From positions 186,001-250,000 of the forward strand of contig VWZS01005944.1 of assembly GCA_013397075.1 (NCBI GenBank): a DNA stretch of 64,000 nucleotides, read 5' to 3'. The DNA is from Rhabdornis inornatus. Lineage: Eukaryota; Chordata; Aves; Passeriformes; Rhabdornithidae. The translations under genes were made by a program, and so were the position numbers. The stretch's first letter is position 1. Each line of letters starts with the position of its first letter. Below are positions 52,990-62,255 of the stretch, one piece after another. The notes under the pieces are model-generated. The model saw only the letters and a list, made by a program, of their open reading frames with translations. It ran no database searches and was not told the DNA's origin.

Positions 52990-53190
52990 AGACCTTCGAC
53001 CTGGTGCCAGGTCTAAAGTTCACTGATCTCGGGCTGCCTCCCTCACCTTTGACACCGCTCCTGGTGCCGGCGCTTTCGCTTTTAGCTCTCCCGGTACGGA
53101 GAGGCTCGGACACATTCATGGGGCTGTCATCCTGTCACCCCTGACACACGGACTGGAAGCCTGGCAGGACAGCAAGGCTTCGGGAAGGTA
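52990..53190 (+). promoter_or_regulatory. Small CpG cluster with downstream donor-like site, candidate RAB17 5' exon region
   Basis: About ten CpGs fall between 52990 and 53110, including GCCGGCGCTTTCGC and CCCGGTACGG. They are followed at 53186/53187 by GGGAAG|GTAAAGG, a fair splice donor on the plus strand. RAB17 must have a 5' untranslated exon upstream of 56390, because its ATG exon begins at a splice acceptor. This is one of two places that could supply it. It is weak evidence, from composition and one donor. Confidence 0.2.
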
Positions 53191-53489
53191 AAGGCATCCT
53201 CAGCTCAGGAATTCCCCCCTGGGCAGGCCCCCAGCCCTCTCCAAGGCGCCTTTGCCAGGCAAACTCTGGAAATCCTCCCATCCTCATGGAGCAGCCTCAC
53301 ATCCAAGGCACGAAGGGTGCACGAAGGGTGGCACGGTCCTCAGTGACTCCCTGCCCAAGAGAAGAGGTTTTAGGGAGCTGTCTGCCCTACCCCTATCCTC
53401 CCAGAGCTGTTAGGAAGGTCTCAGCAGAGCTCTCTGCCTCTCCCAGGGCAGTCTCTTTTATTGCTGCCTTACTTCCCTGCAGCAATAAG

Positions 53490-53750
53490 GTTAATGATCC
53501 TTATTCCCTTCCCTTTCCCTTTGAGGGGAGCTGCTTGTTCTGAGAAATCATCACTGTGTAAATCTAATATTTACACATCGTGTCTGCCATTGGGATTTTT
53601 GTATCCCCTGGTAACCCTACCTTAAGTGAACTTTCTGAGTGGTCACTCTCTTATTTAAGCCAGAGCTTAAGCGAGTAGGAGGAGGCTCCCAAAAGCGGAG
53701 GAGAGCTTTGAGCTGAATGCTAGAAGTTAACGGGGGAGGTAGGTGCATGG
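53490..53750 (+). promoter_or_regulatory. HNF1-like motif plus TTATTTAAG box, alternative candidate RAB17 promoter
   Basis: GGTTAATGATCC (about 53489-53500) resembles the HNF1 half-site. About 150 bp on lies a TTATTTAAG TATA-like box (about 53650), and then GGGGGAG|GTAGGT, a possible donor, near 53738. RAB17 is an epithelial gene, so HNF1-type control would be sensible. Nothing here proves transcription. Confidence 0.2.
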
Positions 53751-56389
53751 CAACTATCTTGGGTGGGGGAAGGGGGGAAGTTGAGTATCTAAATCTGAAA
53801 TAACCTGAAATATTGTGTCCAAAGCCTGCAGGGTTAAATACTGCAGACTTACACAGTTAAGTGTTGAAGTCCTGTAATTTTTCTGAGGTGATTAGTAATT
53901 TTTGTTCTGGTTCACTCTTGCACCCCTGCAGAAACTCAGCAAATGGCTTTAATGGTATTAGGACCTAGAGAAGCTTAGACATCTGTTAGACATCATTACA
54001 CTTAAACAACACAAATTTCCCAGGAAGTTAAATAGGGTTTTAAATAAGACTTCTCAGTGACTCTATCCCCAAAGGTATGCATGGCTTTTCTTTTATTATA
54101 GCTTTCCTTTGGAAATAAAAGGCTTATCCCCTGACACTAAATACACCAGGATCTCTCCAGCCCAGGCTAAAGATGCTGAACACAATTTCCTGAGTGCAGC
54201 AATGTTCCACCCTCCCTTAAGAAGTGAGAAATTATTTGTGTTGTGGCTGTTTGGGATCTCACCTTGAAGACAAGTGTAGGATCAAGCAAGCCTGCCCCTG
54301 ATATCTGCTGCTGTGACAAAATATTAAGCTGTACCTGGAGACTAAATCCACCAGCAGGGTTTTCTACAGCTGATTAAGATAAATTGGTTGTTTTCTGTGA
54401 CTACACTGCATCTGAGTAGGTTGAGCTTTCCCTGCCCCTCAGTGTGGCCTCTTGGCACAGAGGAGAGGACCTGCACCACCTCAGCTGTTGCCCAGGCTGC
54501 TCTCCAAATTGATGACAGCAGATATCTGGATGCTTTTCCCATAATCCCTAATCCAGCAAGTGCAGAGTTTTACTCTGTACTCTTCTTTTCCAACAAAAAA
54601 AGAGGACAAAGCCCCCACTATTTCCCCTTAAATCCTGTTTTCCATTGAACCGGAACAAAGCCACTTGTTTTGCTTCCTTGCCATCCTTCTCAGGTGGGAA
54701 GGTAGACTCACACTTTGCCTCTTAACTTGGGGAAAAAATTGTTTCAGTAAATCTCAGGTGAGTTTTGTTCCAGCATCAACCCATCTTTCTAAGGCTGAAC
54801 GGAGAGCAGAGGGAAATGATGAGAAACTGTATTTAATACAGACAACCTTGAGTAGTTTTCAAGCAGCTTCTTGTTTCCTTAGAGAGTTTTATTACTGACA
54901 ATAACTGCCCAGAATGGATGACAGTCTTGTTTCCAGCCTACAAAGAGGCAAATGTATGTAATCAATACCCTAAGGAGCACATTTATGCTGTGCCACAGGA
55001 CTTACCTTTTTCCTGCTTGAAAAATAAGACTAACTAGCTGTTCTGCACAAACTGTGATCCTGCTCTTCATCACAGGGCTGCATGAGCTGAGGGAAATGAT
55101 GTTACCTGTGTTTTTTAAGGGGATTAAAGCCTGTCTCACCCAGCAGAAAAATTACTTGGATCTAAAGATACAGACCTGGGTTCAGCCAAGGAACGCTCTT
55201 AATGACAGCCTTAATGAAGAATTCAAGGTCTGGAGCCTGCCAGATTGCAGAGGGAGGACAGGCAAAAGAAAGGAGACACGTGGGATGAGCAGCTCACAGG
55301 AACAAGGGGCTTTTGTCAGGGCAGGGAGCTGCAGAGAGCAGGGAGCTCCACTGCTTGTGCTGCTCTAGGTGTCTCTGTAAAGGCACTTCTTGCTCACCAG
55401 CCAAATTCCTCAGCCCCATGCAGAAATGGCACCAATTCTCCATTTAAATCTTGCGGATCCCTGCTGTCTGCCTCACCAGGGCTTGCTTCCACGTGGAGGG
55501 AAATCCCCCCAGTGCAGCAGAGCTCACCCTGGCAGCCTGCTCAGCCCAGCACCCCGTGACCTTTCCCCTCTCCTTTATTACTGAGCGGTTTTGGAGGAGG
55601 AGCTCCGCGAGGAGGAACCAGGACAAAGCAAAACAAAGTGTTGTTTGCTGCTCTGCACTAGCAGTTCCTACCAGCAGCGGGGTGGTGGCACTTCCTTGGC
55701 TCAGGGCTGGGAGGAGGGGACACTCGTGTCACCAGGGAGGGCTCCCACCGACCAGGGAACAGCCAAGGCTCTGCAGCAGCTCTCTCTCTTCCAGCCAGGT
55801 TTGAGGCAATCACTGTCACTGGGTCTGTGCCTCCCTGCCATGCCTGGGGACAGCAGGGTGACATGGGGGTGGCACTCCAGGGGTTTGGTTTGTCTGGGGG
55901 TCTTTAGCCAGGATGCAGGAGCATTTGTCACCTGCTTTGTGTGCTGCTGCTCCTCAGGGCTGCTCAGGCTAGGATCTCTCACTCCTGAGGCTCTCCTGAT
56001 GTAACTTCCAACCAGGATAAATGGGGGACATCAGCCTAAGCTTTTCACCAGGACTTTGGAGAGCAAAGCACAGCCAGAAGGGATTTCCCTCTGCCAGGAA
56101 ATTCCTCCAGCTTCTCCTGTTAAAGGAGATGCACCAACCTCCTTGCCCACATCCAAGGAGGCTTCTGGCATCAGTTTTCTTCCTAAACATCTCCACCTTC
56201 TGGTCATAACTGACAGCGGCAGATGCTTTGATGCATTAAATTCACAACTTCTGATATTAATGGTTTTGATTTTATTCCAGCCTGTTTTGGAGTTAAGCCC
56301 CCAGCTGGCAGTCAGGAGCTGCTGCAGGGGGCTCAGCTGATGCTGGGATCACTTGCAGTGTCCATTGAGCAGAGTTGGTTTCCTTGCAG
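53751..56389. other. Upstream region and probable 5' intron of RAB17
   Basis: Non-coding sequence directly before the RAB17 ATG exon. The acceptor at 56388-56389 shows that transcribed sequence extends to the left, so at least part of this block is 5' UTR intron. GC content rises from about 55.2 kb. Several overlapping open frames of 90-137 codons at 55.2-56.2 kb show no family motif. Confidence 0.5.
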
Positions 56390-56392
56390 GAC

Positions 56393-56549
56393 ATGGCACA
56401 GACGGTGACATCAGGCACCTCCCCAGAGGAGCCTCGTCCCTCCTACATGTACAAGGTGGTCCTGCTGGGCAGCATGTCCGTGGGCAAGTCAAGCCTGGCC
56501 TACAGATACGTGAGGAACGACTTCAGGGAGCTGCTGCCAACCGTGGGAT
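56393..56549 (+). CDS. RAB17: RAB17 coding exon 1
   Basis: The acceptor TTTCCTTGCAG ends at 56389 and the ATG follows three bases into the exon, at 56393. The exon encodes residues 1-52 with the P-loop (GSMSVGKS) and the start of switch I. It ends in phase 1 before GTGAGT at 56550. An upstream in-frame ATG at 56375 lies before the acceptor and is intronic. Confidence 0.95.
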
Positions 56550-58693
56550 GTGAGTGAGGGGCTCTGCACAGGAGAGCAGACCTGATGCGCTTCCCTGCAG
56601 TGGGGTGGGATGCAGGAGAGCTGCTTGGTCCATCTTGCAGTAGCACAAACCCACTTTGGAACAGGGTACAAATTTGCCCAGAAGCCAGAACCTCCCCCTT
56701 CACATCTCTGCAGCCCATTTCCTCACACCAGGCCACAAACAAAGCCACATCCACATCACACAAATCTGGCTTTGTGCTGCTTTTTAGAGGCAGGTGAGCA
56801 GCAAAATGAGTAAACTGTGCAGCCCATCTGCTCTTTGCATGTTGTGCTGCCTTCCCAGCCTAAGAATATTCTATTAGAATGGTTTGTATTAAAGATCACC
56901 TAGTTTCAATTCCCCCTGCCTAGGTCCTACAGCACCTAGGCATTATATATGTTCATTTTACATGATGCACCTGGGTTTTGCCTTAAGAAGGCACAGCATG
57001 CACAGAGGCTGTGATCCCACCTGTAACTGAAGAGCCAGCTGGTGGGGCAGAGCAAAATGGAACTTTTCCTCTTGTCCCTGGAAGCCAGGAAGGAAGGAAA
57101 AGATGGAGGCTCCCCTCCAGCAGGAGCCCTTCCCATAGATATTACAGTTCACAGCTCAGCGAGGTGGAGCTGTCTCTCTGTCAGGGGGCTATTCTGCAAA
57201 GCTCAGAGTTATCCAACATCAAACCTGGTGTCATCCACCCAAATCTGCTGCCAGGAATGGCCACCTCAGCCCAGTGCTGGTGATCACAAGGAGTCCCCCC
57301 TGGATTCTGTGCATAGAACATCATTAACGACCTTCAGGATGGGTTTGGCCTCAGGGCAGGGGATCTGAGCTCCCTGCTCTTGCTCCAAGTGAACACACAC
57401 CCTGCATCCTGCCTGCAGGCTCCTTCTTCACACAGACACTTGACCTGGAAGAGGCCACAGTCAAGTTTGAGATCTGGGACACAGCAGGCCAGGAGAAATA
57501 CCACAGTGTCTGTCACCTGTACTACCGGGATGCCCAGGCTGCCCTCCTCGTTTATGACATTGCTAACAAGGTAAGGCAGGACCGTGCCACACCCAGGGAT
57601 GATTTCTGCTGCCCTGAATCCCGCCCAAGGGTGATTTATCCCTAAATGTGTTTGAGGGCTGGTGTTTCCCTGAGAGGGGCACTCAAAAGTTCTCCACCCT
57701 CCTTGGTTTCGTGCCACCCAACTGGCTTGGTCTGAGACGAAGGGATTAAATCAAAACCAGACCACTGGGTGGTTTTGTCTCCATCTCTCCAGCAAACATT
57801 CAGCAGAGCAAAGCTGTGGCTGGAGGAGCTGGAGAAGAGATTCCTTCCCAATGAAATTGTGATTGCTCTGGTGGGCAACAAGACAGACCTTGCTGCTGAG
57901 CGAGAGGTCACCACTGAGGTGAGTGCCTGGGGTTTCCTCATCACCCCTCACAGGAAACACTGGATACATCCAAGGAAAATTTCCAAGGAAAGCCAAGAAT
58001 TTAAGAGGCTTTCAGACACCTCCAAAGTCCCTGTACAATTATTGACCCACCAAGAAATCCACCATAAACCTGAACAAGCAGCCCCAGAGGGGGCAGGGCA
58101 ATAACTCTGCTCGTTTCCACTTAGGAAGCAGAAGAGTTTGCACAAACAAAGGGCCTCCTGTTCACGGAGACATCTGCAAAATCCAACTATCAAGTAAACG
58201 ATGTCTTCATGTCTGTAGGTGAGTTATGGGATGGCTCTAGGTGAGACCAGAGGCAGGTGAACCATGGTCCCAAGTCCTGAATGGCTGAGCCGCTTCATTG
58301 CTCCTGCTTGTCACTGAGATGTTCCTCCCAGCCAACCCTTGAGGCAGAAGGATGGACAGATCCCTCCCAAGATATCCCAGTGTCAGAGAGGGCTTTCAGG
58401 CCTTCTCCCAGAGCCACAATTTTATTTTGCATTGGTATGCAGTCTAGGTGTAATGCTGTCCCCAGCTCAGTTGTTCAGGGAACTGCAGGATGGTCCCCTG
58501 GAGTGACACATGGGGTGGCCATTGCATCCCAGCCACTGGCAGGAGAAAAAAGCCCCTCTTTGCCTTGTGTTTCGTCCTAGTCCAAGAGCTCCTAAGGAGG
58601 GAAAAAGAGAAGGCATCCAAGCCATCCCCCCATGGGAAGTCAACCGTGGACCTGAGGAGGAGCGAGGCGAGGCCAAGGTGCTGCCGGAGCTGA
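56393..58693 (+). CDS. RAB17: RAB17, small GTPase (five coding exons, complete)
   Basis: Joining 56393-56549, 57419-57570, 57793-57918, 58125-58218 and 58581-58693 gives 213 codons. All four introns are GT-AG and the phases fit. The product has every Rab G-box: GSMSVGKS at residues 26-33, switch I T50 in LPTVGC, WDTAGQEKYHSVCH at 72-85, NKTD at 132-135 and ETSAK at 160-164. It ends in CCRS (C210, C211), a dicysteine geranylgeranylation site. DTAGQEKYHSVCHLY and the 212-residue human length identify RAB17 rather than RAB5 or RAB22. RAB17 is a vertebrate epithelial Rab that works in recycling-endosome and transcytotic traffic to the apical surface, and in melanosome release and dendrite growth. 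It is divergent from LRRFIP1 and faces PRLH tail to tail, the conserved order. The upstream non-coding exon is not located. Confidence 0.97.
56868..56930 (-). mobile_element. CR1 LINE tail, degenerate, in RAB17 intron
   Basis: ATTAGAATGGTTTGTATTAAA, then GATCACCTAGTTTCAATTCCC, is a diverged reverse complement of the CR1 3' end (AGAATGGTTTGGGTTGGAAGG pattern). It lies in the first RAB17 coding intron (56550-57418). Confidence 0.65.
57419..57570 (+). CDS. RAB17: RAB17 coding exon 2
   Basis: It follows the acceptor CCTGCCTGCAG and encodes residues 53 (split codon) to 103, including WDTAGQEKYHSVCHLY, the switch II region that is most telling for RAB17. It ends in phase 0 before GTAAGG. Confidence 0.95.
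57793..57918 (+). CDS. RAB17: RAB17 coding exon 3
   Basis: It follows CCATCTCTCCAG and encodes residues 104-145 with the guanine-specificity motif GNKTDL. It ends in phase 0 before GTGAGT. The preceding intron is only 222 bp. Confidence 0.95.
58125..58218 (+). CDS. RAB17: RAB17 coding exon 4
   Basis: It follows TCGTTTCCACTTAG and encodes residues 146-176 plus one base of codon 177, including ETSAK. It ends in phase 1 before GTGAGT. Confidence 0.95.
58581..58693 (+). CDS. RAB17: RAB17 coding exon 5 with prenylation motif and stop
   Basis: It follows TTTCGTCCTAG and encodes residues 177-213, the basic hypervariable tail ending PRCCRS and a TGA at 58691-58693. The two cysteines are the expected geranylgeranyl acceptors. 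The tail is of normal length for the family. Confidence 0.93.
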
Positions 58694-59075
58694 GGATGTG
58701 ACGCCTGCACCCAGCTGGTTGAGGCTGTACTCAACCCCCATGAGAGACAGTGACAAAGCAGAGGGCACTCAGAACTGCAGGGACAGCTCAGCCTGACCAC
58801 CCTCTCTCTCAAAGCCAGTTCAGAGCCCATCCCGGGGCCTTTAGCACCATCTTCAGCCAGGAGGTAGAGCACAAGGCTTTCTTCCACCAATCTTCCATTT
58901 GCAGAGAAAAGCACAGCCTGCCGGGAACACTGCCACCAACCCCGACTGGTGACATCCCCCCACCCCCAGCTGTCACCTCTTTCCATCTGAAAAGGGAGGG
59001 TTTAATTTCCCAAGGCAAAGAGCCTCGTGGTTTCATACTTGGGCTGCAAATAAAGAGAATATCACCCTAAAGGTG
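58694..59075 (+). other. RAB17: RAB17 3' UTR
   Basis: About 380 bases run from the TGA to the expected cleavage site shortly after the AATAAA at 59049. A GT/T-rich element (GTGTGTTGGGTTTTTTTT) follows at about 59071-59090, as expected downstream of a cleavage site. Confidence 0.75.
59049..59054 (+). terminator. RAB17: RAB17 poly(A) signal AATAAA
   Basis: A canonical hexamer 356 bases after the RAB17 stop codon, with a GU/U-rich element about 20 bases further on. Confidence 0.85.
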
Positions 59076-59091
59076 TGTTGGGTTTTTTTTA

Positions 59092-59811
59092 ATCCTGTCC
59101 ATGTCAGCCTGTAGGGAACCACAGGAAGGCTGGAGGTGGCAGAGACCAGAGCCAGTGCTCTCCTCACCCACCCACCCCATTACAGGGGGTCACAGCCCAT
59201 CCTTGGGAGCAATCACTGGGCCAGAATGGGGACAAAGCCGAAGTGTGGTGTCACAGTGCCCTGTGTTCTGCTGGGCCTCCCCTTTACACAATTTTGAGTC
59301 CACTCTGGGAGCTCACCTTGGCTGGAAGGGGAGAAAAAAAACACCTGTGCTGTCTCCAAAGGCAGCACCACTCACCTTGTCTGCAGGGCAGTAATCTCTG
59401 AGTTTTTGGGGAATGGCAGTGTGGTGGACAGAGCATCACATTCTCCCCAAGAATTTCTGACCCCAGCTCCACAGAAATGGGGTGGCTCTTTCTGACCCCA
59501 CGGAAATGAAGGTGTTGGGGGCACCCCCAGGAGCTGGCATGCTGTGGGATACAGCTGGGAATTGGGTCCCTCGGAGCTCATTTTTAGGGAGTTTCTTGGG
59601 CTTTGAGGGAAATAAATCTGAGAGGGAAGGGCTGTCACACTGCACACACTGCACACACTGCCAGGGCAGGCAGAAAACCATGGTGACCATGCAGATTTGG
59701 GGGTCACATCCTGTTGGATCCCAGAAACCTGGGATTTTTGAGCTCTCTGTGCTTTCTGGCACTGACCCCTGCTTTTGACCTGAGGCCTTGGAGAAGGCTG
59801 CCAAATCTGAG
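59092..59811. other. RAB17-PRLH intergenic DNA
   Basis: A GC-moderate non-coding spacer with no gene seen. A small TGCACACAC repeat lies at about 59639-59662. Frames of up to 122 codons lack any recognisable feature. Confidence 0.55.
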
Positions 59812-60232
59812 TGATGGAGTTGAAGTCACAGGTGTGTAGTCAAATAGAAGTGTGTGATTTCATATGGTGAAGGGTTTGGAATTTGAGGTTTTCATAATGT
59901 AGTAACAGGTATGGGACAAGATGGAGGATTTTGGTGTTGCTTCCTTTCTGTGTTCTTCTTCCTTCTTGTTCATGATTTCAGGCAGTAGTTTCTGGTTAGA
60001 CAGGTAGTGCTGCACTGCAGGTCACAGGGGTTTAGTTATTGGGTTAAATGAGTAAATATGGGTGTTAATTCTCTATTGGACTGTCCAGCTTTAAAAGACC
60101 TTGTAACCAGCTCAATTTGTCTCCATTTTGTTCACTTTTAGGTGGTAGCTGGAAGTGCTGCTGAACTCTCTGTACTTTTGATAAGATTTAATAAACAACC
60201 AAGCCTGAACATGAGAAAATCCGTTTCCTTCA
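59812..60232 (+). mobile_element. Probable solo LTR (endogenous retrovirus) between RAB17 and PRLH
   Basis: An island more AT-rich than its flanks has LTR architecture: a TATA-like TTTAAAAGACC (about 60092), then AATAAA (60190-60195), then a short terminal segment. TGAG flanks one possible TG...CA unit (59812-60211, with TGAG at 59808-59811 and 60212-60215). An alternative right end is TTCCTTCA at 60232. There is no internal viral sequence. The family name is not assigned from sequence alone. Confidence 0.45.
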
Positions 60233-60388
60233 TGTATTTTTTTAATCCTGGCTCTGAGTGAAGACAGAAGAGATTCCAGACAAACCACGAATTAAGTGGT
60301 GCAAAAAAACACCACCTCTGTTACAACACCCCCCATGCTGCCTTTTGGAACAGAGAGGCTGGGACACAGGAGTGAGAGGAGAAGGGTT

Positions 60389-60394
60389 TTTATT
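60389..60394 (-). terminator. PRLH: PRLH poly(A) signal AATAAA
   Basis: TTTATT on the plus strand is AATAAA on the minus strand. It lies 13 bases beyond the PRLH stop codon, giving an unusually short 3' UTR. Confidence 0.7.
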
Positions 60395-60406
60395 GTCAGC
60401 TCCAGT

Positions 60407-60561
60407 TTAGGGGTTCAGCTGCTGCTGGGGAGGGTGGGGGTGTGGGTTGGAGGCTGCACAGCCTCGCTGCTGGCTGCTCCCAGGCAGGGCTTGTCGTCTC
60501 CCGAACCTCCCCACCGGCCGGATCCCGCGGCCCGTGTACCACGAGGGGTCGATGTCCGGGT
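60407..60561 (-). CDS. PRLH: PRLH coding exon 2 (amidated peptide C-terminus)
   Basis: It starts after an acceptor ending CTCTAG (60562-60567) with the last two bases of codon 34. It encodes the conserved peptide end GIRPVGRF, the GRR processing site and a 28-residue tail to TAA at 60409-60407. The acceptor has a weak, C-rich tract. Confidence 0.92.
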
Positions 60562-60911
60562 CTAGAGGGGAAACCAGGAATCCGTCAGGGGGGTGGAGGG
60601 TATGGAAGGGTATGGGGCATTGGAGTGAGGGATGGAGAGCACCAGGGGAGCAGGGAAGGGGATGAAGAGGATAGAAGCTGTTGCAAAACCTGTTTCAAAG
60701 CTCCTGCACGGTGGCAGCACCCCCTCACCCGCCAAGTGCAGCTGAGGGGGTGCAGAGGGGCTGGAGGCAGGGGGTTGGCTGGGGACAGTCCCTTACTCAT
60801 GTTCTCCTTACTCCTGATTTCCATGGAGCGCTCCAGAACGCGGCCGTGGGTGTTGGGCAGGGTCAGGCAGATGAGCAGCAGCAACAGGAGGCAGGTGACA
60901 CCCAGCTTCAT
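60407..60911 (-). CDS. PRLH: PRLH, prolactin-releasing peptide precursor (two coding exons, complete)
   Basis: On the minus strand, 60911-60812 joined to 60561-60407 gives 84 codons (human 87). Residues 1-23 form a signal peptide with a run of six leucines. The mature region contains RSMEIR, then NPDIDPSWYTGRGIRPVGRF (residues 34-53), followed by GRR (54-56), the amidation and dibasic cleavage signal. Mammalian PrRP has SMEIR, PAWY, GIRPVGRF and G-R-R in the same order, so a 31-residue form (23-53) and a 20-residue form (34-53) are both expected. The peptide is secreted by neurons and acts on the GPCR PRLHR in feeding, stress and endocrine control. The RPVGRF-amide end and the RAB17 neighbour point to PRLH rather than the related C-RFa/PRLH2 gene. 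The intron splits codon 34 in phase 1. The C-terminal tail is proline- and glutamine-rich and poorly conserved. Confidence 0.95.
60812..60911 (-). CDS. PRLH: PRLH coding exon 1 (signal peptide and N-terminal part of PrRP)
   Basis: The ATG at 60911 is followed by 33 codons: a hydrophobic signal peptide and then RVLERSMEIR. The exon ends in phase 1 at 60812 before GTAAGG. The same exon extends 5' as untranslated sequence to an acceptor at 60982. Confidence 0.93.
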
Positions 60912-60981
60912 CCCCAGCGCTTCCAGGCAGCAATGACTTGGCTATGAAGTCTCCTGAGCCCTGCTGAGGACTCTGATGTGA
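60912..60981 (-). other. PRLH: PRLH 5' UTR part of the ATG exon, with predicted acceptor
   Basis: On the minus strand CCCTTCTCTCCTGTAG ends at 60982, a strong polypyrimidine acceptor. It leaves 70 untranslated bases before the ATG. This predicts an upstream non-coding exon. Confidence 0.6.
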
Positions 60982-61286
60982 CTACAGGAGAGAAGGGATT
61001 TGTCTGTTCATGTATGTCCCTGCCACAGCATCCCTGGGCCAGCAGCAAAGGGCTTGGGGCTACATCAAACCCAGGGGTTTTGCTGGGGCTGACACCTCTG
61101 GGGAAAATATCACCTCCAAACATGAGCTGCACAAACCTCACAGTCATTAAAATAGGTTTTGATCCTAACCTAGTGCCTTAGGTCAGGCCCAGTAAACCTG
61201 TGGGACCCCACAAACCAAGGGATGGGGTCCAGCACCGAAATGCAAGACTGGCTGCACCAAGCAGAGGCTGCAGAGGCACAAAGCGG

Positions 61287-61334
61287 GGATGGATGGATGG
61301 ATGGATGGATGGATGGATGGATGGATGGATGGAT
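61287..61334 (+). repeat. Microsatellite (GGAT)12
   Basis: Twelve uninterrupted GGAT units lie inside the predicted 5' UTR intron of PRLH. Confidence 0.98.
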
Positions 61335-61801
61335 CATGACCACCTCTGCATCCTTGTCACCCACTCCTGGCCACAGCTGCTGAAATGATAACCTGGGATA
61401 CATGTCAAATGATAACCCTGTGCCACACTTCAGGGCACTGGGGGGCTGAGCAGGACTGTGCAGGGTGGGCTGGGTGATGCCCTGGGTCTCTGCAGCCACC
61501 CAAAACAGGGGAGCAGGGCAAGGGATGGAAGGGGAAGAGCTGGGCGAGGCAGGACACGGTGAGGCTGCAGCAGCAGTTCCATTTCCAGCCGCTTTTGTCA
61601 AGGAAAAGTTCGCAGCATGCTGAGCAGGAGACAAACCGGGCTCCGGGGAGTTCAGATTTGCTGTGGCTACCAACTTTTGGAACATCCCTCTTCCCCCCCA
61701 GCCGGCTGGACAGACGCGAGGACAGACACACGGGCGCTCGGGAATTACCCCAGCGACAAGAGCATCACCTGAGAGAGAGAGAAAAGCGGGGCTGCACTTA
61801 C

Positions 61802-61862
61802 CGGGAGGAGGCGAGCTGAGGTGCCCGGCTGCTGTCCCGCTGAGCCGGGTGGCGACTGTGTG
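61802..61862 (-). other. PRLH: Predicted non-coding first exon of PRLH
   Basis: Reading on the minus strand, a TATA-like CATAAAAG box is followed about 30 bases on by a GC-rich segment. That segment ends in CTCCTCCCG|GTAAGTGCA at 61802/61801, a near-perfect splice donor. Splicing to the acceptor at 60982 would remove an 820-base intron and join to the PRLH ATG exon. The transcription start (about 61862) is set only by distance from the TATA box. Confidence 0.55.
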
Positions 61863-61886
61863 GTCCGGAGTCCCCTCCGGTCGCCG

Positions 61887-61915
61887 CTTTTATGGCCGGT
61901 TCCGTGCTGATGTCA
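61887..61915 (-). promoter_or_regulatory. PRLH: PRLH promoter: CATAAAA TATA box and CRE-like TGATGTCA
   Basis: CCATAAAAG occurs on the minus strand at 61895-61887, the right distance before the predicted first exon. Upstream of it, TGATGTCA (61908-61915) differs from the palindromic CRE by one base. A focused TATA promoter is typical of neuropeptide genes. The role is inferred from position. Confidence 0.5.
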
Positions 61916-62001
61916 GAGCCGAGCCCCGGCGGGGACCGAGCAGGGGCATCTCCCCTCCCCGCTGTCCCCTCTCATCAAATCAGCACAGGGATGGATTTTC
62001 A

Positions 62002-62008
62002 TGACTCA
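62002..62008. promoter_or_regulatory. AP-1 consensus TGACTCA upstream of PRLH
   Basis: A perfect TGACTCA lies about 140 bp upstream of the predicted PRLH transcription start. Such sites also occur by chance, so its function is unproven. Confidence 0.3.
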
Positions 62009-62019
62009 GAAGGGACCAG

Positions 62020-62224
62020 CGTTTTATCTTGCGCTGGTTGAGGGAGTTAGTTTGGGAATATGCTCATCGCCATCCTCGGCTCAGGGTTATTTTGGACAAG
62101 GGGAAGTTTTCTGCTCCTTCACCACCCCCCCGGTGCCCACTGCCGAGCTCGGTGTGTGCTGCTGCCCTGAATGCTGCAGGGATTTACACTGGTATCACCA
62201 CCCTTTCCCCTCCACTCTCCACGA

Positions 62225-62255
<31 letters not shown>

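Noticed and set aside
52615..53119. Several overlapping 85-132 codon frames rich in P/S or G/E
   Set aside because: Produced by the GGGA and CCAT low-complexity block, visible in both strands.
58444..58986. 180-codon minus-strand frame
   Set aside because: Antisense to the last RAB17 exon and its 3' UTR. It is a shadow frame in GC-rich DNA.
61170..61685. Minus-strand frame with HPSIHPSIHPS repeats, and its plus-strand MDGWMDGW counterpart
   Set aside because: Direct translation of the (GGAT)12 microsatellite.
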